A stretch of 64,000 nt of DNA from Bacillota bacterium (GCA_009780325.1 WRAF01000001.1:61048-125047); one strand, 5' to 3'; shown: positions 7,569-15,645, numbered from the stretch's first letter. Notes: a model not told the origin generated them from the letters alone. Numbers and translations are program-made.

Positions 7569-9299
7569 ATGCAATTACAACAACAAACACAAACAAGACC
7601 TAGAGCAGTTTTGCTCTATAGGGCATCTAGCAAGATGCAAACTGACAGCGAAAACGACATACCACTACAAAGAAATATCCTAAAGCCGTGGGCAGATAAG
7701 CAATGGGATTTTGTAAAAGAATTTGTGGAGGGAGGCGTTTCAGGATACAAGGTTTCTGCCGCCAATAGAGATGCCTTGATAGAAATTAAGGCAATGGCAG
7801 AGAGAAAAGAATTTGATGTCTTGGGAATTTATATGAGCGACCGCTTGGGTCGTATAGCGGACGAAACTCCATTAGTTGTTTCATTTTTGAATAGCCATGG
7901 CATTAAAATTGTTTCATACTGCGAGGGCGAAATTTCTGCCGTAAACCATACGGATAAACTTTTAACATATATTCGCTACTGGCAAGCGGAGGGCGAGAGT
8001 TTGAAAACGGCAGCTCGTTGTAGAGATGCCGCCAAGCAAAATGCCCTAAGAGGTGCATGGTATGGAGGGAGCGTGCCTTTTGGTTACCACCTTGTTTCAA
8101 GAGGCACACTAAATTACAAAGGCAGGCCGATTTTTGATATTGAAATAGACCCAGAGCAATCTAAGACAGTAAAAGAGATTTTTAGACTTTATGGCAAAGA
8201 AAACTATGGCTCAAGAATGTTGGCACAAGAGCTTAACGACAGAGAGCTTTTGGGTAACAACGGCAAACTATGGACTTCATCGCATTTGACAAGATTTTTA
8301 AGACACCCGTTATATGCAGGAGTGCTGGTGCTTAACAGGAAGAGAAAAGTTGACGAAAAGGATAGAGTAAAATCGCCTGTAATACCACATTTACAAATTA
8401 TATCCACCGAAGACTGGAATGAGGTGCAAAAGAAAATTGATGCCAACCGAGGCAACCAAAGACCACCGACAAGGTTTGGCAAACTTCTTCTAACTGGCTT
8501 TACTTTTTGCGGACAATGTGGCGAAAAGATAACAAGCATTACTTCAATCCATAATACCAAAGCAGGCAACCCTAATGAAATTGACCATAAAAAGCATAAG
8601 TATAGGTGCAGGCGATATTATACACCCGTTACGGCTCGTCCTCGTTGCGAAACTTCTTCATGGCGTTCTGGCGATATTGACGATTTAGTAATACAGGATG
8701 CAAAAGAATTTTTGCTAAGTACCGACAAAGAGGCACTGGCAACATCGCATGAAACCGAAGTGAGACTAAGGCTTGAAGAGGCAACAGCAAGACACAGCAA
8801 GGCAAGTCAAGAGGTAGATAAAAAAGAGCGTGAGGTTGCTAAGATTAAAGAAGAGGTGGTAAAAGCACTTGTAGGCGATAGTACATTTAGTCAAGACACC
8901 TTATCTCAAATACTGATAACAAAAGAGAGAGAATTGCTAGAGGCAAATAGAATGCTTGATGTCGCCCAAGAAGAAGTTTTCCAAATTGATACTGAACTAA
9001 ATATGTATGCAATAATTAAGGAAGAGGCAGCAGGATGGGCAGAGCGATTTGACGAGGCAAGCACAGCTGATAAAAAATCTATGCTTATAAACATCATAGA
9101 CAGTATAACACTTTACAAAGATGCGATAGAGATTAAATACAAAGTAGAACTAAAATCCGAAAACAAAGTGAGTACGATAGCCCCCGATTGTGTCAGTGTT
9201 AGCGAAGAACTCGCCCAAACACCCCATTTTTTTACCCAAAATATGCAAAAAGCTAGCACAACCCAAAGGGAGAGTCGAAGGAGTGGTAAATTTTTGTAA
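7569..9299 (+). CDS. Large serine recombinase (phage integrase), 3' end fused into host istA
   Basis: The 576-residue protein has the order typical of large serine integrases. An N-terminal resolvase domain carries the nucleophile region 'YRASSKMQTDSENDIPLQR' (serine near residue 19-20), 'GVSG' and 'DRLGR'. A recombinase domain follows ('GGSVPFGYHL', 'RFLRHPLYAGVLV'). Next are a zinc-ribbon start 'FCGQCGEKI' with later 'CRR' and 'RCE' cysteines, and a long charged coiled coil at ~400-500. It would catalyse attP x attB integration. The last ~20-30 codons are read, out of frame, from sequence encoding IstA, so the stop at 9299 is probably host-derived and the free phage would have a different C-terminus. 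Confidence 0.9.
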   Translation: MQLQQQTQTRPRAVLLYRASSKMQTDSENDIPLQRNILKPWADKQWDFVKEFVEGGVSGYKVSAANRDALIEIKAMAERKEFDVLGIYMSDRLGRIADETPLVVSFLNSHGIKIVSYCEGEISAVNHTDKLLTYIRYWQAEGESLKTAARCRDAAKQNALRGAWYGGSVPFGYHLVSRGTLNYKGRPIFDIEIDPEQSKTVKEIFRLYGKENYGSRMLAQELNDRELLGNNGKLWTSSHLTRFLRHPLYAGVLVLNRKRKVDEKDRVKSPVIPHLQIISTEDWNEVQKKIDANRGNQRPPTRFGKLLLTGFTFCGQCGEKITSITSIHNTKAGNPNEIDHKKHKYRCRRYYTPVTARPRCETSSWRSGDIDDLVIQDAKEFLLSTDKEALATSHETEVRLRLEEATARHSKASQEVDKKEREVAKIKEEVVKALVGDSTFSQDTLSQILITKERELLEANRMLDVAQEEVFQIDTELNMYAIIKEEAAGWAERFDEASTADKKSMLINIIDSITLYKDAIEIKYKVELKSENKVSTIAPDCVSVSEELAQTPHFFTQNMQKASTTQRESRRSGKFL

Positions 9300-10035
9300 G
9301 CGGAGTTTTTTGGATGCCACTACCTATTACGGATGCGATGCCTTGCGGTATTCCGCACTAAAATGGCTTGATGGTGCAGGCAATGAATTTGTTAGTAGTA
9401 GCTCCAGAAAGCAGACTCCCCGTGAAGCGTTTGCGGAGGAGCAAAAACACTTAATACACATCCACGCAAACCTACTCAAACCCAAACAAAAAATCATCGG
9501 CAGCCTAAGCAATAATACGGTGCATTATAACGGAAAGCAATATGAGCTGCCTCTAGGGACTAACCTAATCATGAGCCAAGTCCAAGTAGAAGAGGTTGGC
9601 GATGAATTGTATATTTTCTGCACAGAGACGGGCGACTTAGTTTGCTCTCATAAAATTTGTACAGGGGATAATTGGGTGGTTAAGTTAGAAAAACACCCGG
9701 AACAAATGCTTGTAAAGCCAGAGATTCTAAAAAAGCATTTTCCTAACGATGATACCTTTGAGAAATTTCTTGTAAAGCTAAAAACTCAAAACGCCAGATA
9801 TTTTGCCAAGCAGTGCATCGGAATTTTGCAAGCAGTCCGCCATTATACTAAAGAGCAGTTGGGATTGGCTTTTGAACATTGCTTGAAGCTAAACATTTGT
9901 AATTTTAGTGAGATGATGGCTTTCCTTATCTTAAAGCACGGTAAAAAAATTGCTAAATCGTTTTTGAGCAGGGAAAAGATTTATTACTACACTAAACGAG
10001 CTAAGGAATTGGAGGTGCATTATGGCAATAGATAA
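9190..10035 (+). pseudogene. istA: IS21-family transposase IstA, 3' part only
   Basis: The open frame begins inside the integrase gene, but recognisable IstA sequence starts only near codon 25 at 'QPKGRVEGVVNFCKRSFL', the counterpart of the 'KGKVE' segment near the end of the IstA catalytic core. After it come the C-terminal beta-rich region and a helical tail. The N-terminal HTH and the first DDE residues are absent. Their place is taken by the prophage, so the 5' half should lie at the other prophage end. The gene ends by overlapping istB by 14 bases, the normal IS21 arrangement, and the GGAGGTG for istB lies inside it. It cannot act as a transposase in this state. Confidence 0.8.
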
Positions 10036-10740
10036 AAATAGAATCAGAGAGCTAGCCAAGCTTCTCAATATTCATACAGTCGGAAACGCAAAATTTGAGC
10101 TAAACAATCTTATGATGAATAACCTTGAATATTTGCAATGGATTTTTGAGCGGGAGCTAGAGGTGCGAAAAGAGCGGACGATTGTAAGAGTCCGAAAAAA
10201 ATCCAACCTACCGCAAATCGCTTTTGATAAAAATTCGCTTCATGACGGAGTGCGTTATCAGGTGGAAAAGCTAGAAAAGTGCGGATGGGCAGAAAAAAGT
10301 GAAAATATCCTTATAACAGGCTCTCCCGGCTCAAGTAAAACTGCATTAGCAACTCACTTGGCAAACGCAGCCATAGACAAAAGCTACAAGGTCTTGTACC
10401 TAAAACTGGACGAGCTGTTTTTAGTTCTAAAAAATAAGGACATTCTACAACAAGCCAGAATCACTTATGGCAGAATAAAGAGTGCCGATGTACTGGTGCT
10501 AGACGAGTTTTTATACCTAGATATACCAAAATTGGACTTAGAGCTACTTTACAAAACCATTATGGGCATAAATAGTACAACCAGCATTGTCTATGTTGCC
10601 AACAGAGAGTTCTATGACTGGATTGCCAGCTCGGAGGACAAATATACCATGCAACTCATGATTCAGCGCTCAGTCGCTTCGTCAGAATTAGTGTCATCCT
10701 AACTTTTATGCGGAAAATCGGCAAATTGTTGGTTTTCCAG
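9262..10740 (+). mobile_element. IS21-like element remnant (right part)
   Basis: This stretch contains the istA 3' half followed by istB in overlapping order. The left end is displaced by the prophage. After istB the sequence becomes AT-rich and non-coding at about 10703-10760 ('GGAAAATCGGCAAATTG'). I could not identify a trustworthy terminal inverted repeat without the left end to compare, so the right border is approximate. Confidence 0.6.
10022..10702 (+). pseudogene. istB: IS21-family helper ATPase IstB, degenerate
   Basis: IstB is the DnaA-like AAA+ ATPase that assists IstA. The 226 residues contain a Walker A position reading 'GSPGSSKT', in which the glycine normally preceding the lysine is serine. 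A Walker B-like 'VLVLDEFLYLDI' and the sensor segment 'IVYVANREFYDW' follow. The normal C-terminal region (an arginine-containing 'DR..H' segment and about 20 further residues) is replaced by 'RSVASSELVSS' and an early stop, which suggests a frameshift. It starts at ATG 10022 inside the end of istA with a GGAGGTG site. With half of istA gone and these changes, it is probably inactive. Confidence 0.7.
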
Positions 10741-10818
10741 TAATTTTTAGAACTTTTTTTGGGGTCTAGGTGCTGCAGAGGGTAGGGAGGGTCTAATCTC
10801 TAGGACTCAAAAGCCTCC

Positions 10819-10873
10819 GAACGAAGCAGCCCTAGCACGCAATATTTTGATTAAATCAAAAAATCATAGAGCG
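10819..10873 (+). repeat. 55-bp direct repeat, copy 1
   Basis: This stretch matches 12029-12083 with one difference (G/A at 10849/12059). Read as protein it gives 'NEAALARNILIKSKNHRA', the middle of the small phage gene remnant at 11959-12176. It is therefore a duplicated gene fragment that immediately precedes the TPR-like ORF. Confidence 0.85.
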
Positions 10874-11877
10874 TGTATCATATTATGATGGCATTCTATT
10901 CAACTTCTAAGAAAAATTCTAAAGTATTTGACAAGTCATTAAAGTGGCTGCAGGAAAGTGTGAAAAGTTATTCTGGTCATATAAACAACATGCTAATGCT
11001 GATTGAGGTTTATAATAGAGCAAAAATGTATGATACCCTTATAGAATTTGACAAGTTGTTGCCACCTAATAAATTTAGGTTGACCATTGCTGGTATGCTT
11101 TATGGTTCAAAACAGTTCGACAACATAAAACATGCAAAGAGAATTTATCAGGAGGTATCGGCATCTGACTCTGATATCGTTGGAATAAGAAGGGGATTGT
11201 TTGGTTGCTGTTATTCGCTTGGTGAAATACAAGAAGCGAAAAATTATATATGTCAGGAATTAGACTTAAACAATAATAAAGAGGATTACTTCAATTTGTT
11301 GCAACTTAGATTGGAAACGAACGATTTTACATTTGATAAGTATTTTGAAGGAGCTAAGGGTTTTATTGATGATAAATTAGATCATTTAATAGGTGTTTTT
11401 TATTTGGAAAAGAAGATGAAGGTTGAAGCAAGGCAGTTTTTATTGAGGTCACTATTGTCAAATGAAACAAACTTACATTGCCTAAACGCATATATGGGCT
11501 CGATACTTGGTGATAAAGAAAGAATTGAGCCGCAAAAAGTTGATGTTGGTGTCACAGTGTTTTTGAAGGACACAAAAGGTAAAATCATTATGATAGCAAT
11601 TCACAATGACAACATGCTTCCGAAATTCAGACCAAATAGGTTTGCGAAGTGTTTCCATTATAAACAAAGCGACTCTGCCGTAGAAGGATTGCTTTTCGAA
11701 AAAGTGGGTAGTCAAGTTGTGTATAAAGGGAAAGAACTTATTGACAAGATTGAAATCAATGAGGCGACTTTTTGTGCTTTCGCTATGGCGCACTTAGTTA
11801 AAAACAAAAAAGCAACACAGGTAAAAATTAAAAACGATAACCCAGAAAATGCGCTTGACGGATTCAAAAAATCATAG
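10873..11877 (+). CDS. TPR-like ORF, probably a captured gene fragment
   Basis: The 334-residue frame starts with GTG at 10873 (or the ATGs at 10885/10888), but no ribosome binding site precedes any of these. The first residues already look like the inside of a helical repeat protein. Residues ~1-215 are helix-turn-helix TPR-like repeats ('NMLMLIEVYNRAKMYDTLIE', 'GLFGCCYSLGEIQEAKNYIC'). Residues ~225-300 form a separate beta-rich domain ('VGVTVFLKDTKGKIIMIAIH', 'VGSQVVYKGKELIDKIEI'). The stop codon lies inside a 15-bp repeat (TCAAAAAATCATAGA) that also occurs just before the ORF. Both ends therefore look like joints, and the ORF is likely an inserted internal fragment. The family is not recognised. 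Confidence 0.55.
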   Translation: MYHIMMAFYSTSKKNSKVFDKSLKWLQESVKSYSGHINNMLMLIEVYNRAKMYDTLIEFDKLLPPNKFRLTIAGMLYGSKQFDNIKHAKRIYQEVSASDSDIVGIRRGLFGCCYSLGEIQEAKNYICQELDLNNNKEDYFNLLQLRLETNDFTFDKYFEGAKGFIDDKLDHLIGVFYLEKKMKVEARQFLLRSLLSNETNLHCLNAYMGSILGDKERIEPQKVDVGVTVFLKDTKGKIIMIAIHNDNMLPKFRPNRFAKCFHYKQSDSAVEGLLFEKVGSQVVYKGKELIDKIEINEATFCAFAMAHLVKNKKATQVKIKNDNPENALDGFKKS

Positions 11878-11878
11878 A
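11864..11878 (+). repeat. 15-bp repeat TCAAAAAATCATAGA bounding the TPR-like ORF
   Basis: The same 15 bases occur at 10856-10870, 11864-11878 and 12066-12080. The first two bracket the TPR-like ORF exactly, and the third lies inside the second copy of the 55-bp repeat. This looks like the short homology at which the segment was inserted. Confidence 0.75.
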
Positions 11879-11881
11879 TAG

Positions 11882-11959
11882 ACAAGCCTAGAAAAAGAGC
11901 TGGATGCGTTTATTTTAGAATCAGCAGTCAAGAAAGTAAATACAGGGGGTAAGCGATAA
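11882..11959 (+). pseudogene. C-terminal remnant of a holin-like phage gene
   Basis: The frame reads 'TSLEKELDAFILESAVKKVN' and then 'TGGKR' and a stop. This is clearly related to the end of the holin-like protein at 6721-7038 (ELNAFLLESAVKKVN). The N-terminal membrane segment is missing, cut off at the right-hand 15-bp repeat. It shows that a second, related prophage end once occupied this place. Confidence 0.7.
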
Positions 11960-12176
11960 TGCCCCCAAAAGAGCAAAATTTTATAATGCCATTCTCAAAG
12001 GCAATTCTAGCGTGGTTTGTAAATCCGAGAACGAAGCAGCCCTAGCACGCAATATTTTAATTAAATCAAAAAATCATAGAGCGGCGGTGCGCGGTGCAGA
12101 ATTTGCGGACGCGAAGCGGCTAGAAAAATGCAAGCACATTTTAGCAATATCAAAATTGGATAAAAAATCTCTCTAG
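11959..12176 (+). pseudogene. Small phage gene remnant with a one-base frameshift
   Basis: ATG 11959 overlaps the stop of the holin remnant (TAATG). After 'ATGCCCCCAAAA' the frame breaks, but adding one A to the run gives a continuous product beginning 'MPPKRAKFYNAILKGNSSVV' and continuing through 'NEAALARNILIKSKNHRAAV' to a stop at 12176. The total is about 73 residues, basic and helical. It takes the position held by the 82-residue gene at 7052 in the intact prophage but is not similar to it. A partial copy exists at 10819-10873. Confidence 0.55.
12029..12083 (+). repeat. 55-bp direct repeat, copy 2
   Basis: This is the second copy of the 10819-10873 sequence, 1210 bases downstream in the same orientation, here embedded in the longer small-gene remnant. 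This copy is therefore the parental context. Confidence 0.85.
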
Positions 12177-12203
12177 TCAGGGTTAATTCTGACTAGAGAG
12201 ATT
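12161..12203 (-). terminator. Terminator of the minus-strand zinc-ribbon gene
   Basis: Perfect 15-bp arms AATCTCTCTAGTCAG / CTGACTAGAGAGATT around an 8-base loop are followed on the minus strand by a T run (ATTTTTTATCC). It lies about 90 bases downstream of the zinc-ribbon gene. Confidence 0.85.
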
Positions 12204-12294
12204 ACAATAGTTATTAGCTACTAATTACTATCATTAGTGTTTTTTATTGTTCATTTAACAGACTTCACATGATATTATGGTTGGGGTTTTAAAA

Positions 12295-12465
12295 CTAGTT
12301 GTGTCTATTATTAAAATTGTTTTTTTGAGTTTTTCTAGCACGGCGACAATCAGTACATCTAGTAGGCTCATTATCAAAGCCTTTTTGTGCATAAAACTCT
12401 TGTTCACCAGCTGTGAAAACAAATTTTTGTCCACAATCTTTGCAAACCAATTCTTTATCAGTCAT
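12295..12465 (-). CDS. Small zinc-ribbon protein (zf_Tbcl-type)
   Basis: This gene is too short for the ORF track. The minus strand encodes a 56-residue protein starting 'MTDKELVCKDCGQKFVFTAG'. It carries two CxxC pairs (CKDC and CTDC) separated by a 'EQEFYAQKGF' segment, followed by a basic 'RRARK' tail. This is the pattern of the probable zinc-ribbon domain family found in many Firmicutes, thought to bind zinc and possibly nucleic acid or protein. A clear AGGGAGGAAAT site precedes the ATG, a promoter lies about 120 bases upstream, and a strong terminator follows. It is therefore a complete stand-alone gene. The biological role is unknown. Confidence 0.85.
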   Translation of the reverse strand: MTDKELVCKDCGQKFVFTAGEQEFYAQKGFDNEPTRCTDCRRARKTQKNNFNNRHN

Positions 12466-12586
12466 TAGCGCAATTTCCTCCCTTTAGATTTACCAGCAAA
12501 ATTGCATCGAATGACTTTAAATTTTTTAGACGATTAAAATTGAATAGGATATTTAGGACATTAATGAAATTCATAGATATACAATT

Positions 12587-12615
12587 ATATTATCTTTTTT
12601 TTAATCACTTGTCAA
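12587..12615 (-). promoter_or_regulatory. Promoter for the zinc-ribbon gene
   Basis: On the minus strand TTGACA (complement of 12610-12615) and TAATAT (complement of 12587-12592) are spaced by 17 bases; an overlapping TATAAT sits three bases further on. It implies a leader of about 120 bases before the zinc-ribbon start. No riboswitch class is recognised in that leader. Confidence 0.55.
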
Positions 12616-12746
12616 ACAATTTTACCTTGTTTTTGTCTTAATAATAAACAAATTATAAATTAAACAATATTATTTGACTATATGCATAAAATATTTCTTT
12701 GATTCTAATACTATTATTATCAAAACAACCTTAAAAGGAGAGAAAA

Positions 12747-13442
12747 ATGAAAAAATATGGCAAAATGTTGACTTTTTTATTAATGGCAACGATTATCTTA
12801 GGAGTACTAATTAGTACTACTGCTTGTGCTAGACACCACACGGTGCAATTTGACACAGGTGCAAACAGTCCAAGAGTTGCAAATCAAAGAGTTAGGGCAG
12901 GTACCCATGCAGCTAGACCAAAAATTAATCCAGTTAAAGACGGACACGAATTTGTAAACTGGTATACAGATAAGCACGGAGGGGATGTTTTCAATTTTGA
13001 AAATCCTGTTAACAAAAACAAAACAGCTTATGCTAGATGGAACAATGCTAATTCTAATTACAACCAGCACAATGCTTTTAATAATCACGATTCTAAAAAC
13101 TATTTGCAAAACTATCGTCACAACTTTCATAATAGATTTAATAACAAAAATTGTTTTGACAATAACTGTTTTGATATAGATGCAAACAATATTAATAGAT
13201 TTGATGATTGCTATACTAATGATTGTTTATTGGCAAGAAGGCAAGATAGAATGACAAGAAGAAACAATCAAGTCATTGGTCAAGATTCAAGAACAATTGA
13301 TAATTTTGGTGTAAATTCAAATAGAGGATATGATCAAGTTAGTCAGCCTGACAGTGCTCAAGGAAATCTAAATCCTAATATCAGAACTCCTAATCCATAC
13401 CCAGCTCCACTTCCAACAAGAGCACCAGCGGTAGTTAGATAA
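12747..13442 (+). CDS. Secreted or lipoprotein-like Asn-rich protein with an InlB-type repeat
   Basis: ATG 12747 follows AAAAGGAGAG. The first 28 residues are a signal peptide ('MLTFLLMATIILGVLISTTA' then Cys). The 'TTAC' before the cysteine is a weak lipobox lacking the usual leucine. Residues ~30-90 form one Listeria-Bacteroides/InlB B-type repeat ('HTVQFDTGANSP...', 'GHEFVNWYTDKHGG', 'TAYARW'). The rest is low-complexity, rich in Asn, Phe and Asp ('NNFNNR' style), ending in a proline-rich tail. It is likely exported and attached outside the membrane. A perfect 18-bp terminator hairpin follows, so it is monocistronic. Confidence 0.6.
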   Translation: MKKYGKMLTFLLMATIILGVLISTTACARHHTVQFDTGANSPRVANQRVRAGTHAARPKINPVKDGHEFVNWYTDKHGGDVFNFENPVNKNKTAYARWNNANSNYNQHNAFNNHDSKNYLQNYRHNFHNRFNNKNCFDNNCFDIDANNINRFDDCYTNDCLLARRQDRMTRRNNQVIGQDSRTIDNFGVNSNRGYDQVSQPDSAQGNLNPNIRTPNPYPAPLPTRAPAVVR

Positions 13443-13451
13443 TAATTAAAT

Positions 13452-13493
13452 AATGGAAAAAACCTATGACAAAAATCATAGGTTTTTTCCATT
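13452..13493 (+). terminator. Terminator after the InlB-repeat protein gene
   Basis: The 18-bp perfect arms AATGGAAAAAACCTATGA / TCATAGGTTTTTTCCATT surround a six-base loop. A T run lies within the descending arm. Confidence 0.9.
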
Positions 13494-13500
13494 ATTTTGC

Positions 13501-13529
13501 TTGCAAAATATATTTTGATGTAGTATAAT
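13501..13529 (+). promoter_or_regulatory. Promoter for degV-aat-tyrS
   Basis: TTGCAA at 13501-13506 and TATAAT at 13524-13529 are separated by exactly 17 bases. They lie about 50 bases upstream of the DegV start and directly after the preceding terminator. Confidence 0.7.
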
Positions 13530-13580
13530 CACTTTATCTATATATGATTTCCTAATTTAAAACAAAGGAGACTATTGTTT

Positions 13581-14435
13581 ATGAGAATTTTTACTGATAC
13601 TAATTGTGAGATAGATTTTGAAGAATTTAATGATTTAGGTGTTGAGTTAATCAAAATGCCATACACATTAGACGGACAAATGAGTTATTATGATTTAGGT
13701 GAAAACACCAATCTATCAGACTTTTATGCTGCAATGGAAAAAGGTGCAGTTGCTAAAACTCAAGCGCTTAATGAGCATGATTATATTGAATATTTTGAGC
13801 CTGTTTTAAAAAATGGTGAGGATATTTTATATATTAGTTTTTCTCATACTATGAGCGGCACATTTAATTCTATGAACATGGCGATTGCTAGTTTAAAAGA
13901 AAAATATCCTGATAGGACAATCACCTGCATAGACAGTGGGCAAATTAGCATTGGTGGCGGTATCTTAGTTAAAGAGGTTATTAAAAATTATAGACAAGGC
14001 ATGTCTTTAAGTGAGATTCCTAGGCTAGTAGAAAGGCTTAGAGGCAAAATCATGATTTATGTGACAGTGGGTGATTTAGAATATTTAAGAAGAGGCGGAA
14101 GGATTTCAAGGATGAAGTCTATGGTAGGTTCTATTTTAGGATTTAAGCCTATTATTTATATGGATGGCGTAAGGGGTATGCTTGATAGCGCTGGCAAGGT
14201 TAAAGGAAGAAAAGCTGCGATAAAACATATTATAGGGATTGTAGAGGCTAGTGAATTAGAAGAGGGAAGTGAGTTGGTTATATTATATGCAGGGTGTTTA
14301 GAAGATGCTGAAATTATTAAAGAAAATTTGCTAGAAAAATATAATAATAACCCTATTAAAATGCATGAAGTAGGTCCTGTAGTAGGTGCGCATTGCGGTC
14401 CTGGTACGGTGGGCATAGTATTCATTAAAAAATAG
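13581..14435 (+). CDS. DegV family fatty-acid-binding protein
   Basis: The start is ATG 13581, 10 bases after AAAGGAG; the TTG six bases upstream in the track is too close to that site. The 284-residue protein has the DegV hallmarks: N-terminal 'IFTDTNCEI', 'SFSHTMSGTFNS' (the serine loop that binds the fatty-acid carboxylate), 'CIDSGQISIGGGIL', 'VGDLEYLRRGGRISRMK' and the C-terminal 'GPVVGAHCGPGTVGIVF'. DegV/FakB proteins bind a fatty acid and can present it to the kinase FakA. No fakA is in the window. It is co-transcribed with the aminotransferase and tyrS downstream. Confidence 0.9.
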   Translation: MRIFTDTNCEIDFEEFNDLGVELIKMPYTLDGQMSYYDLGENTNLSDFYAAMEKGAVAKTQALNEHDYIEYFEPVLKNGEDILYISFSHTMSGTFNSMNMAIASLKEKYPDRTITCIDSGQISIGGGILVKEVIKNYRQGMSLSEIPRLVERLRGKIMIYVTVGDLEYLRRGGRISRMKSMVGSILGFKPIIYMDGVRGMLDSAGKVKGRKAAIKHIIGIVEASELEEGSELVILYAGCLEDAEIIKENLLEKYNNNPIKMHEVGPVVGAHCGPGTVGIVFIKK

Positions 14436-14451
14436 AGGGAGCTAATAATTT

Positions 14452-15645
14452 ATGCAATATCAATTTAGTGATAAGGTTAAGAATATCACAGGGTCGGCGA
14501 CTAGGGAGATTTTTAAACTATTAGTGCGTCCTGAAATAATTTCTTTTGCAGGGGGGTTGCCTGCGACAGAATGCTTGCCTAAAGAAGATATTGCAGCAAT
14601 CACTGCTGAAATTCTTTCTTCTAATGAGGCAATTGGTGCGCTGCAATATGGTTCTACTGAAGGGTTTAAAATTTATTTAGAACAAGTTATTAATTTTGTT
14701 TTAGGCACAGGAGTCAAAGTAGACTCATTTGATAATATTTTAACTTTAAGCGGCGGACAGCAAGGCATTGATTTAATGAGTAAAGCCTTTTTAAATAAAG
14801 GTGATACTGTTTTGGTTGAAGATCCTACTTATTTAGCAGCTCTTCAAATTTTTGCGACTTATGAAGCAAATATAGTGGGAATCAAATCAAATAAAGATGG
14901 TCTTGATTTAGATGATTTGACTCAAAAGATTAAAAAACATAAGCCAAAGTTTTTATATGTTGTGCCTACTTTTTCAAATCCTACTGGAAAAACTTATAGT
15001 GAAGAAATTAGGCGTGGCATAGCAAAAATTACTTTAGAGAATAATGTAATGGTTTTAGAAGATGACCCTTATTCAAAACTTAGATTTAGTGGTAAAGAAA
15101 TTAATGCATTAAAAACTTTTGAAGTGGCTGATAATATAGTGTATATTACTAGTTTTTCAAAAATTTTAGCACCAGGATTAAGAATAGGGGCGGCGATTGG
15201 AAACAAAGATGTGATAAGAAAAATGGCGATAGGCAAACAAGGGGCGGATGTTTCAAGCGCTCATTTATCACAACTAATCACAGCCAAATATTTGTCAAAA
15301 GGTTTGTTGGTTCCCAATATAGAAAAAAGTATCCCTATTTATAAGCAGCGCAAAGATGCAATGATAGCCGCTATAGAAAAACATATGCCGTCAGAATATA
15401 AGTATGAAAATCCTGATGGCGGGTTATTTGTTTGGGGTAAACTTGATGCTAAGATAGATGTAGCAACCTTGCTTCCTAAAGCTGTAGAAAAAAATGTAGC
15501 CTTTATTCAAGGTACAGTTTTTTATGCAGGTGGAAAAAATGAAAATACACTAAGATTAAACTATTCAAATGCGTCTATAGATAAAATTGAAACAGGTATT
15601 AAAGCATTGTCAGAAGTGTTTAAGCAAGAATTAACGAGGAAATAA
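14452..15645 (+). CDS. PLP-dependent aminotransferase, class I/II (LysN/2-aminoadipate type)
   Basis: The 397-residue fold-type I aminotransferase starts at ATG 14452 after 'AGAGGGAGC'. Landmarks are 'IISFAGGLPA', 'LQYGSTEG', 'LSGGQQGIDLMSKAFL' (cofactor phosphate loop), 'VPTFSNPTGKTYS', 'EDDPYSKLRF' and the Schiff-base lysine in 'SFSKILAPGLRIG'. The C-terminal 'LRLNYSNAS' holds the substrate-carboxylate arginine. Proteins of this subfamily transaminate aromatic or branched amino acids or 2-aminoadipate; the substrate cannot be fixed from sequence. Its stop overlaps the tyrS start (TAATG), so translation is probably coupled. Pairing with tyrS suggests, but does not prove, an aromatic substrate. 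Confidence 0.85.
   Translation: MQYQFSDKVKNITGSATREIFKLLVRPEIISFAGGLPATECLPKEDIAAITAEILSSNEAIGALQYGSTEGFKIYLEQVINFVLGTGVKVDSFDNILTLSGGQQGIDLMSKAFLNKGDTVLVEDPTYLAALQIFATYEANIVGIKSNKDGLDLDDLTQKIKKHKPKFLYVVPTFSNPTGKTYSEEIRRGIAKITLENNVMVLEDDPYSKLRFSGKEINALKTFEVADNIVYITSFSKILAPGLRIGAAIGNKDVIRKMAIGKQGADVSSAHLSQLITAKYLSKGLLVPNIEKSIPIYKQRKDAMIAAIEKHMPSEYKYENPDGGLFVWGKLDAKIDVATLLPKAVEKNVAFIQGTVFYAGGKNENTLRLNYSNASIDKIETGIKALSEVFKQELTRK

Larger units (their letters stand above)
1..9262 (+). mobile_element. Right end of a prophage (tail module to serine integrase)
   Basis: A run of same-strand genes encodes siphovirus-type tail tip proteins, fibres, a holin-like protein and a large serine recombinase. 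It is visibly richer in G and C than the chromosome that follows. The left end lies outside the window. The right boundary is placed near 9240-9270, where the integrase reading frame enters sequence that encodes the C-terminal half of an IS21-type IstA in another frame. This suggests the phage attachment site lies within istA. The exact crossover dinucleotide cannot be read from one side. No endolysin gene is visible between the fibres and the integrase, so it is either upstream of the window or missing. Confidence 0.8.

Noticed and set aside
12277-12468. 63-residue plus-strand ORF in the track
   Set aside because: It is the antisense of the zinc-ribbon gene, which has its own ribosome site, promoter and terminator on the minus strand.
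15400-15645. T-box leader expected before tyrS
   Set aside because: No conserved T-box GGTGGxACCGCG sequence is present. tyrS overlaps the preceding gene and is read from the degV promoter.
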